A DNA stretch of 64,000 nt from Mercurialis annua. Lineage: Eukaryota; Streptophyta; Magnoliopsida; Malpighiales; Euphorbiaceae. The DNA lies in contig NC_065573.1 in NCBI RefSeq assembly GCF_937616625.2, forward strand, positions 9,749,001 to 9,813,000, written 5' to 3'. The notes beneath the pieces were generated by a model. It saw nothing but the letters and a program-made list of their open reading frames with translations. It did no database searches and was not told the DNA's origin. The translations under genes were made by a program, and so were the position numbers. Positions 37,900-52,500 of the stretch are shown in pieces (position 1 is the stretch's first letter; the number at the start of each line of letters is the position of its first letter).

Positions 37900-38580
37900 T
37901 AACGCGTCGTTCAGATAACCTGCGCATGGTTAGGTTATATTACGCAAAGAGTGCCTGAATAGTGACGCTAGATTAGTATGTTGCGTCTCAAGTCTCTTTA
38001 ACGCGTTGTTCCGATTACCTAAGCATGGTGAGTAAAAAGTGACGCTAAATTAGTATGGCGCGTCTCAAGTCACTTTAATGCGTCGTTCAGATAACCTAAG
38101 TATGGTTAGGTTATATTACGCAAAGTGTGTGTAAAAAGTGACTCTAGATTAGTATGGCGTGTTTCATCTCTCTTTAACGCGTCTTTTAAAGTGTCTCTAA
38201 CGCGTCGTTCTGATTAACTAAGCATGGTTAGGTTATATTACGCAAAGTGTGCGTGAAAAGGGACACAATAGATTAGTATGTCGCGTCTCAAGTCTATTAA
38301 CGCGTCGTTCCGATTACCTAAGCATAGTTATGTAAGTGCGCGTTAAAGTGTCGCTAGATTAGTATGTCGCGTCACAAGTCTCTTTAACGCGTTGTTACGA
38401 TAACCTAAGAGCATGGTTAGGTTATATTACGCATAGTGTGCGTAAAATATGACGCTAGATTAGTGCGGCACGTCTCAAGTCTCTTTAACGCGTCATTTCG
38501 AATACCATGTTACAAGTCTCTCAAACACGTCGTTCCGATTAGTATGGCACGTTACAAGTCTCTCTAACATGTCGTTCCTA
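37900..38580 (+). repeat. Module with GGTGAGTAAAAA and AGTTATGTAAGTGCG truncations
   Basis: This short module links blocks Q and H. Its ordered truncation marks GCATGGTGAGTAAAAA (about 38023) and CATAGTTATGTAAGTG (about 38322) recur in the same order at about 58706 and 59005. The first is also found at 3066 and 20152 and the second at about 4070, the latter inside the 872-bp segment specific to block L copy 1. Confidence 0.75.
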
Positions 38581-41500
38581 TTACCTAAGTATGGTTAAGT
38601 TATTGTACACAATGTGTGCGTGAAAAGTGACGATAGAATAGTATGTCGCGTTTCAAGTCTCTTAACGCGTCATTCCGATTACCTAAGAATGGTTAGGTTA
38701 TTTTACGCAAAGCGTGCGTGAAAAGTGACGCTAGATTAGTATGACGCGTCACAAGTCCCTTTAACGCGTTGTTACAATTACCTAAGCATGGTTAAGTTAT
38801 ATTAGGCAAAGTGTGCGTTAAAAGTGACGCTAGATTAGTATGGCGCGCCTCAAGTCTCTTTAACGCATCGTTTCGATTACCTATGCATGGTTAGGTTATT
38901 TTACGCAAAGTGTGCGTGAAAAGTGACGCTAGATCAGTATGTTGCATCTTAAGTCTCTTTAATGCGTCGTTCCGATTACCTAAGCCTGGGTAGGTTATTT
39001 TACGCAAAGTGTGCGTGAAAAGTGACGCTAGTTTAGTATGTTGCGTCTCAAGTCTCTTTGACGCGTCGTTCCGATTACCGAAGCATGGTTAGGTTATATT
39101 ACGCAAAGAGTGTGTGAATAGTGACTCTAGATTACCCAAGAATGGTTAGATTATATTACACGAAGTGTGCGAGAAAAGTAAGGCTAGATTAGTATGTTGT
39201 ATCTCAAGTCTCTAAAACACGTCGTTCCGATTACCTAAGCTTTAACTCAATTACATATGTATTATTTATATTACGCAAGGTGTGCGTGAAAAGTGACGCT
39301 AGATTAGTATGTCGCGTCTCAAGGCTTTTTAATGCGTCGTTCCGATTACTTAAGCATGGTTATGTTATATTATGCAAAGTATAGGTCAAAAGTGACGCTA
39401 GATTAGTATGTCATCAAGTCTCTTTAACGCGTCGTTTCGATTATCATGCTTATGTCGCATCACAAGTCTCTCTAACACGTCGTTCCGATTACCTAAGCAT
39501 GGTTAGGTTAATATTACACAAAGTGTGCGTGAAAAGAAATAATAGATTAGTAAGTCGTGTCTGAAGTCTCTTTAACGCGTTCCGATTACCTAAGCATGGT
39601 TAGGTTATATTACGAAAAGTGTGCGTGAAAAGTGATAATCGATTAGTATGTCGCGTCTCAAGTCTATTTAACGCGTAGTTCCGATTACCTATGCATGGTT
39701 AGGTTATATCATGAAATGTGTGCATGAAAACTGACGCTAGATTAGTATGTTGTGCTCAATTCTCTTTATCGCGTTGTTCCGATTATCAGAGCATGATTAG
39801 GTTATAATAAACATAGCGTGCTTAAAACTGACGCTAGATTAGTACGTCGCGTCTCAAGTCTCTTATACACGTCGTTCCGATTACCTAAACATGGTTAGGT
39901 TATATTACGCAAAGTGTGCGTGAAATGTGACGCTAGATAAGTATGCCGCGTTCTCTTTAGCGCGTCGTTCCGATTACCTAAGCATACTTAGATTATATTA
40001 CGCAAAGAGTGCGTGAAAAGTGACGCTAGATTAGTATGTCGCGTCTCAAGTCTCTTGAACGCGTCGTTCTGATTACCCAATAATAGTTAGGTTATATTAC
40101 ACAAAGTGTGCGAGAAAAGTAACACTATTAGTATGTCACATCTCAAGTCTCTTTAACGCGTTGTTCCGATTAGCTAAGCATGGCTAGGTTATATTACGCA
40201 AGGTGTGCGTGAAAAGTGACTTACGATTAGTATGTCGCGTCTCAAGGCTCTTTAATGCGTCGTTTCGATTACCTAAGCATAGTTAGGTTATATTACGCAA
40301 AGAAGTGTGTGAAAAGTGACGCAGGATTAGTATGTCACATCTCAAGTCTCTTTAACGCGTCGTTCCGATTACCCAAGAATGGTTAGGTTATATAACGTAA
40401 AGTGTACGAGAAAAGTTGAGATAGCTTAGCATGTCTCGTCTCAAGTCTCTTTAACGCGTCGTTCCGATTACCTAAGCATGGTTAGCCTATATTACAAAAC
40501 GTGTGCGTGAAAAGTAACAATAGATTATTAATATGTCGCGTCTCAAGTCTTTTTAATTCGTCATTCCGATTACCTAAGCATGGTTAGGTTACATTACGCT
40601 AAGTGTGCGTGAAAAGTGATGCTAGATTAGTATGGCGCGTCTCAAGTCTCTTAAACGCGTTTTTTCAATTACCATGCTTATGTCGCATCACAAGTCTCTC
40701 TAACGAGTCGTTCCAATTACCTGAGCATGGTTAGGTTATATTGCGCAAAGTGTGCATAAAAAGTGAAGCTAAATTTGTATGGCGCATCTCAAGTCTCTTT
40801 AATGCGTCGATTCGATTACCATGCTTATTTCGCGTAACTAGTCTCTCTAATGCGTCGTTCCGATTACCTAAGCATGGTTAAGTTATATTACGCAAAGGGT
40901 GCTTGAAGAGTGACGCTAGATTAGTATGTCGCGTCTCAATTCCCTTTAACGCGTTGTTCAAATTACCTAAGCATGGTTAGGTTATATTACGCAAAGCGTG
41001 CGTGAAAAGTGACTCTAGATTAGTATGTCGTGTTCTCAAGTCTGTTTATCGCGTCGTTCAGATTACCTAAGCATGGTTAGGTTATATTGCGCAAAGTGTT
41101 CGTGAAAAGTGACGCTAGATAAGTATGTTGCGTTCTCTTTAACGCGTCGTTCCGGTTACCTATGCATGGTTAGGTTATATTACGCAAAAAGTTCGTGAAA
41201 AGTGACGCTAGATTAGTATGTCGCGTCTAAAGTTTCTTTCACGCGTCGTTCCGATTACTCAAGAATGGTTATGTTATATTACGCAAAGTTAGCGAGAAAA
41301 TTAAGGCTAGATTAGTATGTTGTGTCTCAAGTCTCTTTAACGCGTCGTTCCGATTACCTAAGCATGGTTAGGTTATATTGCGCAAGGTGTGCCTGAAAAG
41401 TGTCGCTCTCAAGGCTCTTTTATGCATCGTTCTGATTACCTAAACATGGTTAGGTTATATTATGCAAAGTATAGGTCAAAAGTGACGCTAGATTAGTATG

Positions 41501-44500
41501 TCACGTCTCAAGTTTCTTTAACGCGTCATTTCGATTACTATGCTTATGTCGCGTCACAAGTCTCTCTAACGCGTCGTTCCGATTACCTAAGTATGGTTAG
41601 GTTATATTACGCAAGGTTTGCGTGAAAAGTAGCAATTGATTAGTATGTCGTATCTCAAGTCTCATTAACGCGTCGTTCCGATTACCTAAGCATGGTTAGG
41701 TTATATTATGAATGCGTGAAAAGTGACAATATATTAGTATGTCACGTCTCAAGTCTATTTAACAGGTCGTTCTGATTACCTATGCATGGTTTGGTTATAT
41801 TATGAAAAGTGTGCGTGAAAACTGACGCTAGATGAGTATGTTGCGTCTCAATAATCTTTATCGCGTTGGTCCGATTATCTAAGCATGGTTAGGTTATAAT
41901 AAACAAAGCGTGCATGAAAAGTGACGCTAGATTAGTATGTCGCGTCTCAAGTCTCTTTAACGCGTCGTTCCGATTACCTAAGCATGGTTAGGTTATACTA
42001 CGCAAAGTGTGCGTGAAAAGTGACGCTAGATTAGTATGTCGCATCTCAAGTCTCTTTAGCGCGTCGTTCTGATTTCAAAAGCATGCTTAAGTTATATTAC
42101 ACAAAGTGCGCGTCTCAAGTCTCTTTAATGCGTCGTTTCAATTACCATGCTTATGTCGCGTCACAAGTCTCTATCGCGTCGTTCCGATTACCTAAGCATG
42201 GTAGGTTATATTACGCAAAGTGTGCGTGCAAAATGACAATAGATTAGTATGCCGTGTCTGAAGTCTATTTAATGCGTCGTTCCGATTACGTAAGCATGGT
42301 TAGGTTATATTACGCAAAGTGTGCGTGAAAAGTGACGCTAGATTAGTATGTCGCGTCTCAAGTAGTGACGCTAGATTAGTATGTCGCGTCTCAAGTCTTT
42401 TTAAGGCGTTGTTCCGATTATTTAAGCATGGTTGTTAAGTTATATAAGGCAAAGTGTGCGTAAAAAGTGACGCTAGATTACTATGTCGTGTCTCAGGTCT
42501 CTTTAACGCGTTGTTCGGATTAACTAAGCATGGTTAGGTTATATTATGAAGAGTGAGCTTAAAAAGTGACGCTAAATTAGTATGGCGCGTCTCAAGTCTC
42601 TTAACGCGTGGTTTTAGTTACCATGTTTATGCCGCGTTACAAGTCTCTCTCACGCGTCGTTCTGATTACCTAAGCATGGTTAGGATATATTACGCAAAGG
42701 GTTTGTGAAAAGTGATGATAGATTAGTATGTCGCGTTTCAATTCTCTTTAACGCGTTGTTTCGATTACCTAAGCATGGATAGGTTATATAACGCAAAGCG
42801 TGTATGAAACATGACGCTAGATTAGTATGTCGCATCTCAAGTCTGTTTAATGCGTCGTTCCGATTACCTAAGCATGGTTAGGTTATATATTACGCAAAGT
42901 GTGCGTGAAAGGTGACACTAGATAAGTATGTCGCGTCACAAGTCTCTTTAGCGCGTCGTTCCGGTTACCTAAGCATGGTTAGGTTATATTACGCAAGGTG
43001 TGCATGAAAAGTGACGCTAGATTAGTATGTCGCGTCTCAAGGCTATTTAACGTGTCGTTCCGATTATATATGCATGGTTATATTATATTACCCAAAGTGT
43101 TCTTGAAAAGTGACGCTAGATTAGTATGTCGCGTCTCAAGTCTCTTTAACGCGTCGTTCTGATTACCTAAGCATGGTTAGGTTATATTACGCGAGGTCTG
43201 CGTGAAAAGTGACGCGAGATTATTATGTCGCGTCTCAAGGCTCTTTCACGCGTCGTTCCGAGTACTTAAACATGCTTAGGTTATATTACGCAACGTGTGC
43301 ATGAAAAGTGACAGTAGATTAGTATATCGCGTCTCAAGTCTCTTTAACGAGTCCTTTCGATTACCATGCTTATGTCGCGTCACAAGTCTCTCTAACGCGT
43401 CGTTCAGATTTCCTAAGCATGGTTAGGTTATCTTACACAAAGTGTGCGTGAAAAGAAACAATAAATTAGTATATCGTGTCTCAAGTAGAATTAACGCGTT
43501 GTTCCGATTATGTGTGCGTGAAAAGTGACGCTAGATTAGTATGTCGCGTCTCAATTCTCATTAACGCATTGTTCGGATTAACTAAGCATGGTTAGGTTAT
43601 ATTACGAAAAGTGTGCGTGAAAAGTGACGCTAGATTAGTATGTCGCGTCTCAAGTCTCTTTAACGCGTCGTTTCGATTACCTTTTTTATCTCGCGTCACA
43701 AGTCTCTTTAACGCGTCGTTCCGATTACCTATGTATGGTTAGGTTATATTACATAAAGTGTTCATGAAAAGTGACGCTAGATTAGTAGGTCGCGTCTCAA
43801 GTCTTTCTAACGCGTTGTTCTTATTTCCTAAGAATGGTTAGCTTATATTACGCAAAGTGTGCGTGAAAAGTGACTCTAGATTAGTACGTCGCATCTCATG
43901 TCTCTCTAGTGCGTCGTTCCAATTTCTATATATGGTTAGGTTAAATTACGCCAAAGTGTGCAAAAAAAAAAGTGACGCTAGATTAGTATTACGCGTCTCA
44001 AATCTCTGTAACGCGTCGTTTTCGATTACCATGCCTGTGTCGCGTCACAAGCCTCTCTAACGCGTCATTCCGATTACCTAAACATGGTTAGGTTACATTA
44101 CGCAACGTGTGTGTGAAAAATGACAATAGATTAGTATGTCGCGTCTAAGCATTTAACGCATAGTTCCGATTACCTAAGCATGGTTAGGTTATATTACGCA
44201 ACGTGTGCATGAAAAATGACGCTAGATTAGTATGTCGCGTCTCAAGTCTTTTTAATGCGTCGTTTCGATTACCATGCATATTTCGGGTCTCAATTCTCTT
44301 TAACACGTTGTACCGATTAACTAAGGATGGTTAGGTTACTTTATAGAAAGTGTGCGTGAAATGTAACAATACATTAGTATGTCGCGTCTCAAGTCTATTT
44401 AACGCGTCATTCCGATTACCTAAGCATCGTTAGGTTATATTACGCAAACTGTGCGTGAAAAGTTACGCTAGACAAGTATGTCGCGTCCCAATTCTCTTTA

Positions 44501-45424
44501 ACGCGTTGTTCTGATCACAATTCTATTTAACGCGCCATTCCAATTACCTAAGCATGGTTAGGTTATAATACGCAAAGTGTGCGTGGAATGTGACGCTAGA
44601 TTAGTATGTCGCGTCTATATTCTCTTTAACTCGTTGTACGATTACCTAAGGATGCTTAGGTTACTTTACGGAAAGTGTGCGTGAAAAGTGACAATACAAT
44701 TTGTATGTCGCATCTCAAGTCAATTTAACTCGTTGTTCCGATTATCTAAGCATGGTTAGGTTATATTACGCAAAGTGTGCCTGAATAATGACGCCAGATT
44801 AATATGTCGCGTCTCAAGGCTCTTTAACGCGTCGTTTCGATTACCTAAGCATGGTTAGGTTATATTATGCAAAGTGTGCGTGAAAGGTGACGCTAGATTA
44901 GTATGTCGCGTCTCAAGTCTCTTTAACGCGTCGTTCTGATTACCTAAGCATATATATTATTCAAGGTGTGTGTGAAAAGTGACACTAGATTAGTATGTCA
45001 CGTCTCAAGGCTCTTTAACGCGTTGTTCCGAGTACCTAAGCATTGTTAGGTTATATTACGCAACGGGTGCCTGAAAAGTGACGCTAGATTAGTATGTCGT
45101 GTCTCAAGTCTCTTTAACGCGTCGTTTCGATTACCATGCTTATGTCGCGTCACAAGTCTAACGCGTCGTTCCGATTTCCTAATCATGGTTAGGTTATATT
45201 ACACAAAGTGTGCATGCAAAGTTACAATAAATTAGTATGTCATGTCTCAAGTAGATTTAATGTGTCGTTCCTATTTTCCTAAGAATAGTTAGGTTATATT
45301 ACGAAAAGTGTGCTTGAAAAGTGAAGCTAAATTAGTACGCCGCGTCTCAAGTCTCTCTAATGCGTCGTTCCGATTTATAAGCATGGTTAGGTTATAGTAC
45401 GCAAAGTGTGCAAAAAAAAAGTGA

Positions 45425-47430
45425 CGCTCGATTAGTATTACGCGTCTCAAATCTCTATAACGTGTCGTTTTCGATTACCATGCCTATGTCGCGTCACAAG
45501 TCTCTCTAACGCGTCGTTCCGATTACCTACGGATATATTACGCAACGTGTGCGTGAAAAATGACAATAGATTAGTAGGTCGCTTCTCAAGTCTATTTAAT
45601 GCGTCGTTCCGATTACCTATGCATAACCTAAGTTATATTACGCAAAGTGTGCGTGAAAAGTGATGCTAGATTAGTACGTCGCATCTCAAGTCTCGCTAAT
45701 GTGTTGTTCCGATTTTTAAGCATGGTTAGGTTATAGTACGCAAAGTGTGCCAAAAAAGTGACGCTAGATTAGTATTACGCGTCTCAAATCTCTGTAACGC
45801 GTCATTTTGGATTACCAAGCCTATGTCGCGTCACAAGTCTCTCTAACGCGTTGTTCCGATTACCTACGCATGGTTAGGTTATATTACGCAACATGTGCTT
45901 GAGAAATGACAATTGATTAGTATGTCGCGTCTCAAGTCTATTTAACGCGTCGTTTCGATTACCTAAGCATGGTTAGGTTATATTACGTAACGTGTGCATG
46001 AAAAGTGACGCTAGATTAGTATGTCGCGTCTCAAGTCTTTATAACGCGTCGTTTCCATGCATATGTCGCGTCTCAATTCTCTTTAACGCATTGTACCGAT
46101 TACCTAAGGGTTAGGTTAGTTTACAGAAGGTGTGCGTGAAATGTAACAATGCATTACTATGCCGCGTCTCAAGTTTATTTAACGCGTCGTTCCGATTATT
46201 TAAGCATGGTTTGGTTATATTATGCAAAGTGTGCGTGAAAAAGTACGCTAGATAAGTATGTCGCGTTTCAATTATTTTTAACACGTTGTTCTGATCACAC
46301 TTCTAGTTAACGCGTCGTTCCAATTACCTTAGCATAGTTAGGTAATATTACGCAAAGTGTGCGTGGAAAGTGACTCTAGATTAGTATGTCACGTCTCAAT
46401 TCTCTTTAACGCGTTGTACCGATTACCTGAGGATGGTTAGTTTACTTTACGAAAAGTGTGCGTGAAAAGTAACAATACATTAGTATGTCGCATCTCAAGT
46501 CTATTTAACGCGTCGTTCCGATTACCTTAGAATGGTTAGATTATATTACGCAAAGTGTGCTTGAATAGTGACGCCAAATTAGTATGTCGTGTCAGAAGTC
46601 TCTTTAACGCGTCGTTCCGATTACCTAAGCATGTGCGTGAAAGTGACGATAGATTATGTTACGTAAAGTGTGCATGAAAAGTGACGCTAGATTAATATGT
46701 CGCGTCTCAAGTCTCTTTAATACGTCGTTCCGATTACCTATGCATGGTTAGGTAGTATTGCGCAAAGTGTGCGTGAAAAGTGACGTCAGATTAGTATGGC
46801 GCATCTCAAATATTTTCAATGCGTCGTTCCGATTACCTAACCATGGTTAGGTTATACCACGCATAGTTTGCGTGAAAAGTGACAATAGATTAGTATGTTG
46901 CATCTCAAGTCTCTTTAACGCGTGTTTCGATTATTACCTAAGCATGGTTAGGTTACATTACGCAAAGTGTGCGTGAAAAGTGACGGTATATTAGTATGTC
47001 GTGTCTCAAATCTCTTTAACACCTCGTTCCGATTATCTAAGCATGGTTAGGTTATATTACACAAAGTGTGCGTGAAAAGTAACGCTAGACTAGTATGTCG
47101 CATCTCAAGTTTCTTTAATGCGTCGTTCCGATTATCTTAGCATGGTTAGGTTATATTACAAAAAGTCTGCGAGAAAGTGACAATAGATTATTAGTATCTC
47201 GCGTCTCAAGTCTCTTTAAGGATTCGTTTCCATTATCATGCTTATGTCGCATCACAAATCTCTCTAACGCATCGTTCCGATTACCAAAATCATGGTTAGG
47301 TTATATTACGCAAAGTGTGCGTGATAAGTGACGCTAGATTAGTTTGTCGCGTCTCAAGTGTCTCTAACGCGTCGTTCCGATTACCTAAGCATGGTTAGGT
47401 TATATTACGAAAAGAGTGCGTGAAAAGTGA
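45425..47430 (+). repeat. 2.0-kb tandem duplication, left copy
   Basis: The block begins at CGCTCGATTAGTATTACGCG and is followed at 47431 by the same sequence, an offset of 2006 bp. Comparing by eye I found about 20 substitutions and a few small indels over the 2 kb, so it is the youngest duplication visible. Private changes here include an extra ATT at about 46931 and TTTTGGATTACCAAGCC at about 45806. Confidence 0.92.
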
Positions 47431-49432
47431 CGCTCGATTAGTATTACGCGTCTCAAATCTCTATAACGTGTCGTTTTCGATTACCATGCCTATGTCGCAT
47501 CACAAGTCTCTCTAACGCGTCGTTCCGATTACCTACGGATATATTACGCAACGTGTGCGTGAAAAATGACAATAGATTAGTAGGTCGCTTCTCAAGTCTA
47601 TTTAATGCGTCGTTCCGATTACCTATGCATAACCTAAGTTATATTACGCAAAGTGTGCGTGAAAAGTGATGCTAGATTAGTACGTCGCATCTCAAGTCTC
47701 ACTAATGTGTTGTTCTGATTTTTAAGCATGGTTAGGTTATAGTACGCAAAGTGTGCCAAAAAAGTGACGCTAGATTAGTATTACGCGTCTCAAATCTCTG
47801 TAACGCGTCATTTTTGATTACCATGCCTATGTCGCGTCACAAGTCTCTCTAACGCGTTGTTCCGATTACCTACGCATGGTTAGGTTATATTACGCAACAT
47901 GTGCTTGAGAAATGACAATAGATTAGTATGTCGCGTCTCAAGTCTATTTAACGCGTCGTTTCGATTACCTAAGCATGGTTAGGTTATATTACGTAACGTG
48001 TGCATGAAAAGTGACGCTAGATTAGTATGTCGCGTCTCAAGTCTTTATAACGCGTCGTTTCCATGCATATGTCGCGTCTCAATTCTCTTTAACGCATTGT
48101 ACCGATTACCTAAGGGTTAGGTTAGTTTACAGAAGGTGTGCGTGAAATGTAACAATGCATTACTATGCCGCGTCTCAAGTTTATTTAACGCGTCGTTCCG
48201 ATTATTTAAGCATGGTTTGGTTATATTATGCAAAGTGTGCGTGAAAAAGTACGCTAGATAAGTATGTCGCGTTTCAATTATTTTTAACACGTTGTTCTGA
48301 TCACACTTCTAGTTAACGCGTCGTTCCAATTACCTTAGCATAGTTAGGTAATATTACGCATAGTGTGCGTGGAAAGTGACTCTAGATTAGTATGTCACGT
48401 CTCAATTCTCTTTAACGCGTTGTACCGATTACCTGAGGATGGTTAGTTTACTTTACGAAAAGTGTGCGTGAAAAGTAACAATACATTAGTATGTCGCATC
48501 TCAAGTCTATTTAACGCGTCGTTCCGATTACCTTAGAATGGTTAGATTATATTACGCAAAGTGTGCTTGAATAGTGACGCCAAATTAGTATGTCGTGTCA
48601 GAAGTCTCTTTAACGTGTTGTTCCGATTACCTAAGCATGTGCGTGAAAGTGACGATAGATTATGTTACGTAAAGTGTGCATGAAAAGTGACGCTAGATTA
48701 ATATGTCGCGTCTCAAGTCTCTTTAATACGTCGTTCCGATTACCTATGCATGGTTAGGTAGTATTGCGCAAAGTGTGCGTGAAAAGTGACGTCAGATTAG
48801 TATGGCGCATCTCAAGTATTTTCAATGCGTTGTTCCGATTACCTAAGCATGGTTAGGTTATACCATGCATAGTTTGTGTGAAAAGTGACAATAGATTAGT
48901 ATGTCGCATCTCAAGTCTCTTTAACGCGTGTTTCGATTACCTAAGCATGGTTAGGTTACATTACGCAAAGTGTGGTGAAAAGTGACGGTATATTAGTATG
49001 TCGTGTCTCAAGTCTCTTTAACACCTCGTTCCGATTATCTAAGCATGGTTAGGTTATATTACACAAAGTGTGCGTGAAAAGTAACGCTAGACTAGTATGT
49101 CGCATCTCAAGTTTCTTTAATGCGTCGTTCCGATTATCTTAGCATGGTTAGGTTATATTACGAAAAGTCTGCGAGAAAGTGACAATAGATTATTAGTATC
49201 TCGCGTCTGAAGTCTCTTTAAAGATTCGTTTCCATTATCATGCTTATGTCGCATCACAAATCTCTCTAACGCATCGTTCCGATTACCAAAAGCATGGTTA
49301 GGTTATATTACGCAAAGTGTGCGTGATAAGTGACGCTAGATTAGTTTGTCGCGTCTCAAGTGTCTCTAACGCGTCGTTCCGATTACCTAAGCATGGTTAG
49401 GTTATATTACGAAAAGAGTGCGTGAAAAGTGA
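47431..49432 (+). repeat. 2.0-kb tandem duplication, right copy
   Basis: Direct repeat of 45425-47430, about 20 monomers. It ends at a GACGCTCGAT identical to the one that opens it, after which the sequence goes on with TAGTATGTCACAAGTGTGCG. That continuation matches the one at 63741, so the right border is ancestral and the left border is the duplication joint. Confidence 0.92.
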
Positions 49433-49516
49433 CGCTCGATTAGTATGTCACAAGTGTGCGTGATAAGTTACGCGAGATTAGTATATCGCGTCTCAAGTCT
49501 ATTTAACGAGTCGTTT

Positions 49517-52500
49517 CGATTACCTAAGAATGGTTATGTTAAATTACGCCAAGTGCGCGTTAAAGTGACGCTACATTAGTATGTCGCATCTCAAGTCTCA
49601 TTAACGCGTCGTTTTGATTACTTAAGCTAGGTTGTATTACGCAAAGTGTGCTCGAAAAGTGACGTTAGATTAGTATGGCGCGTCCTAAGTCTCTTTATTG
49701 CGTCGTTTCGATTACCTAAGCATGGTTAGGTTGTATTACGCAAAGTGTGCGTGAAAAGTGACGCTAGATTAGTATGTCACGTCTCAAGTATATTTAACGC
49801 GTCGTTCCGATTACCTAAGCATGGTTAGGTTATTTTACGCAAAGTGTGCGTGAAAAATTACGGTAGATTAGTATATCGCGTCTCAAGTCTCGTTAACGCG
49901 TCGTTCCGATTACCTAAGAATGGTTATATTATATTATGCCAAGTGTCGCTAGATTAGTATGTCGTCTCACAAGTCTTTTTAACGCGTTGTTACGATTACC
50001 TAAGCATGGTTAGGTTATATTGCGCAATGTGTGCGTGAAAACTATTGCTAGGTTAGTATGTCGTGTCTCAAGTCTCTTTAAAGCGTCGTTCCGAATACCT
50101 AATCATTGTTAGGTTGTAACGCTAGATTAGTATGGCGTGTTTCAAGTCCCTTTAACGCGTCGTTTTGATTATTGTGCTTATGTCACGTCACAAGTGTCTC
50201 TAACGCGTCGTTCTGATTACCTAAGCATGGTAAGGTTATATTACGCAAAGTGTGCGTGAAAAGTGACAATTGATTAGTATGTCGAGTCTCAAGTCTCTTT
50301 AGCGTGTCGTCCCGATTACCTAAGAATGGCTAGGTTATTTTACGAAAAGTGTGCATGAAAAGTTACGCCAGATTAGTATGTCGCGCCGCAAGTCTCTTTA
50401 ATGCATATTCCGATTACCTAAGCATGGTTAGGTTATATTACGTGAAGTGTGCGTGAAAAGTGGCACTAGATAAGTATGTCGCCACTCAAGTCTCTTTAAT
50501 GCGTCATTTTGATTTCCTAAGCATGGTAATTATTAGGCAAAGTTTGCGTGAAAAGGGACGCTAGATTAGTATGTCGCTTCTCAAGTCTCTTTAACGCGTC
50601 GTTCCGATTACCTAAGCATGGTTATGTTATATTACACAAAGTCTGCGTAGAAAGTGATGTTAGATTAGTATGTTGTGTCTCAAGTCTCTTTAACGCGTCG
50701 TTTCAATTACCATGCTTATGTCGCGTCACTATTGTCAATGTGCGGGAAAAGTGACGCTAGATTAGTTTGTCGCGTCACAAGTCTCTCTAACTCGTCGTTC
50801 CGATTACCTAAGCATGGTTAGGTTATTTTATGCAAAGTATGCGTGAAAAGTGTTGCTAGATCAGTAATTCCGTCTCAAGTCTCTTTAACGCGTCATTCCG
50901 ATTACCTAAGCATGGTTAGGCTATTTTACGCAAAGTGTGCGTGAAAAGTGACGCTAGATTAGTATGTCGTGTCTCAAGTCTCTTTAACTCGTCGCTCCAA
51001 TTACCTAAGCATGGTTAGGTTATATTACGCAATGTGTGCGTGAAAACTGTTGCTAGGTTAGTATGTCGCGTATCAAGTCTCTTTAGCGCGCCGTTCTGAT
51101 TACCTATGCATGGTTAGGTTATATTACACAATGTGTGCGTGAAAACTATTGCTAGGTTAGTATGTCGTGTCTCAAGTCTCTTTAAAGTGTCGTTCCGATT
51201 ACCTAATCATTGTTAGGTTGTATTACGCAAAGTGTGCGTAAAAGTGATGCTAGATTAGTATGGCGCGTTTCAAGTCTCTTTAACGCGTCGTTTTGATTAC
51301 TGTGCTAATGTCACGTCACAAGTGTCTCTAATGCGTCGTTCTGATTACCTAAGCATGGTTAGGTTATATCGCGCAAAGTGTGCGTGAAAAGTGACAATAG
51401 ATTAGTATGTCAGATCTCGAGTCTCTTTAACGCGTCATTCCGATTACCTAAGCATGGTTAGGTTATTTTATGCAAAGTGTGCGTGAAAAGTTACGCTAGA
51501 TTAGTATGTCGCGCCTCAAGTCTCTTTAATGCATATTCCAATTACCTAAGCATGGTTAGGTTATATTACGAAAAGAGTGCGTGAAAAGTGACGCTAGATT
51601 AGTATGTCACATCTCTAGTCTCTTTAACGTGTCGTTCCTATTACCTGAGCATGGTTAGGTTATTTTACACAAAGTGTGCGTGAAAAGTTACGCGAGATTA
51701 GTATATCGCGTCTCATGTCTCTTTAATGCGTCGTTCCGATTACCTAAGAATGGTTATGTTATTGTACGCCAAGTGCGCGTTAAAAAGTGACCAACATTAG
51801 CATGTCGCATCTCAAGTATCTTTAACGCGTAGTTCTGATTACATATGCATGGTTAGGTTATATTACGCAATGTGTGCTCGAAAAGGGACGTTAGATTAGT
51901 ATGTCGCGTCCTAAGTCTCTTTAATGCATCGTTCCGATTACCTAAGCATGGTTAGGTTGTATTACGCCAGTGTGCGTGAAAGGTGACGGTAGATTAGTAT
52001 GTCACGTCTAAAGTATCTTTGACGCGTCGTTCCGATTACCTAAGCATGGTTAGGTTATTTTACGCAAAGTGTGCGTGAAAAATTACGGTAGATTAGTATA
52101 CCGCGTCTCAAGTCTCGTTAACGCGTCGTTCCGATTACCTAAGAATGGTTATTTTATATTTCGCCAAGTACGCGTTAAAAGTGTTGCGAGATTAGTATGT
52201 CGCGTCACAAATCTTTTTAACGCGTTGTTACAATTACTTAAGCATGTTTAGGTTATATTACGCCAAGTGTGCGTAAAAAGTGACGCTAGATTAGTATGGC
52301 GCCTCTCAAGTCTCTTTAACGTCGTTGTTACAAGTCTCTCTAACCCGTCGTTCCGTTTACCAAAGTATGATTATGTTAAATTACGCAAAGTGTGTGTGAA
52401 AAGAGGTGCTAGATTAGTATGTCGCGTCTCAAGTCTCTTTAACGCGTCGTTCCGATTACCTAGGCATGGTTAGGTTATTTTACGCAAAGTGTGTGTGAAA

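Larger units (their letters stand above)
38580..49830 (+). repeat. Higher-order block H, copy 2
   Basis: Homologous to 27765-36990 but longer because it includes the 2.0-kb tandem duplication. It also has an 87-bp or so deletion that creates GTATGTCACAAGTGTGCG at about 49446, and a TTAAGCTAGGTTG truncation at about 49622; neither is in copy 1, and both are in the copy that starts near 59910. Confidence 0.87.
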
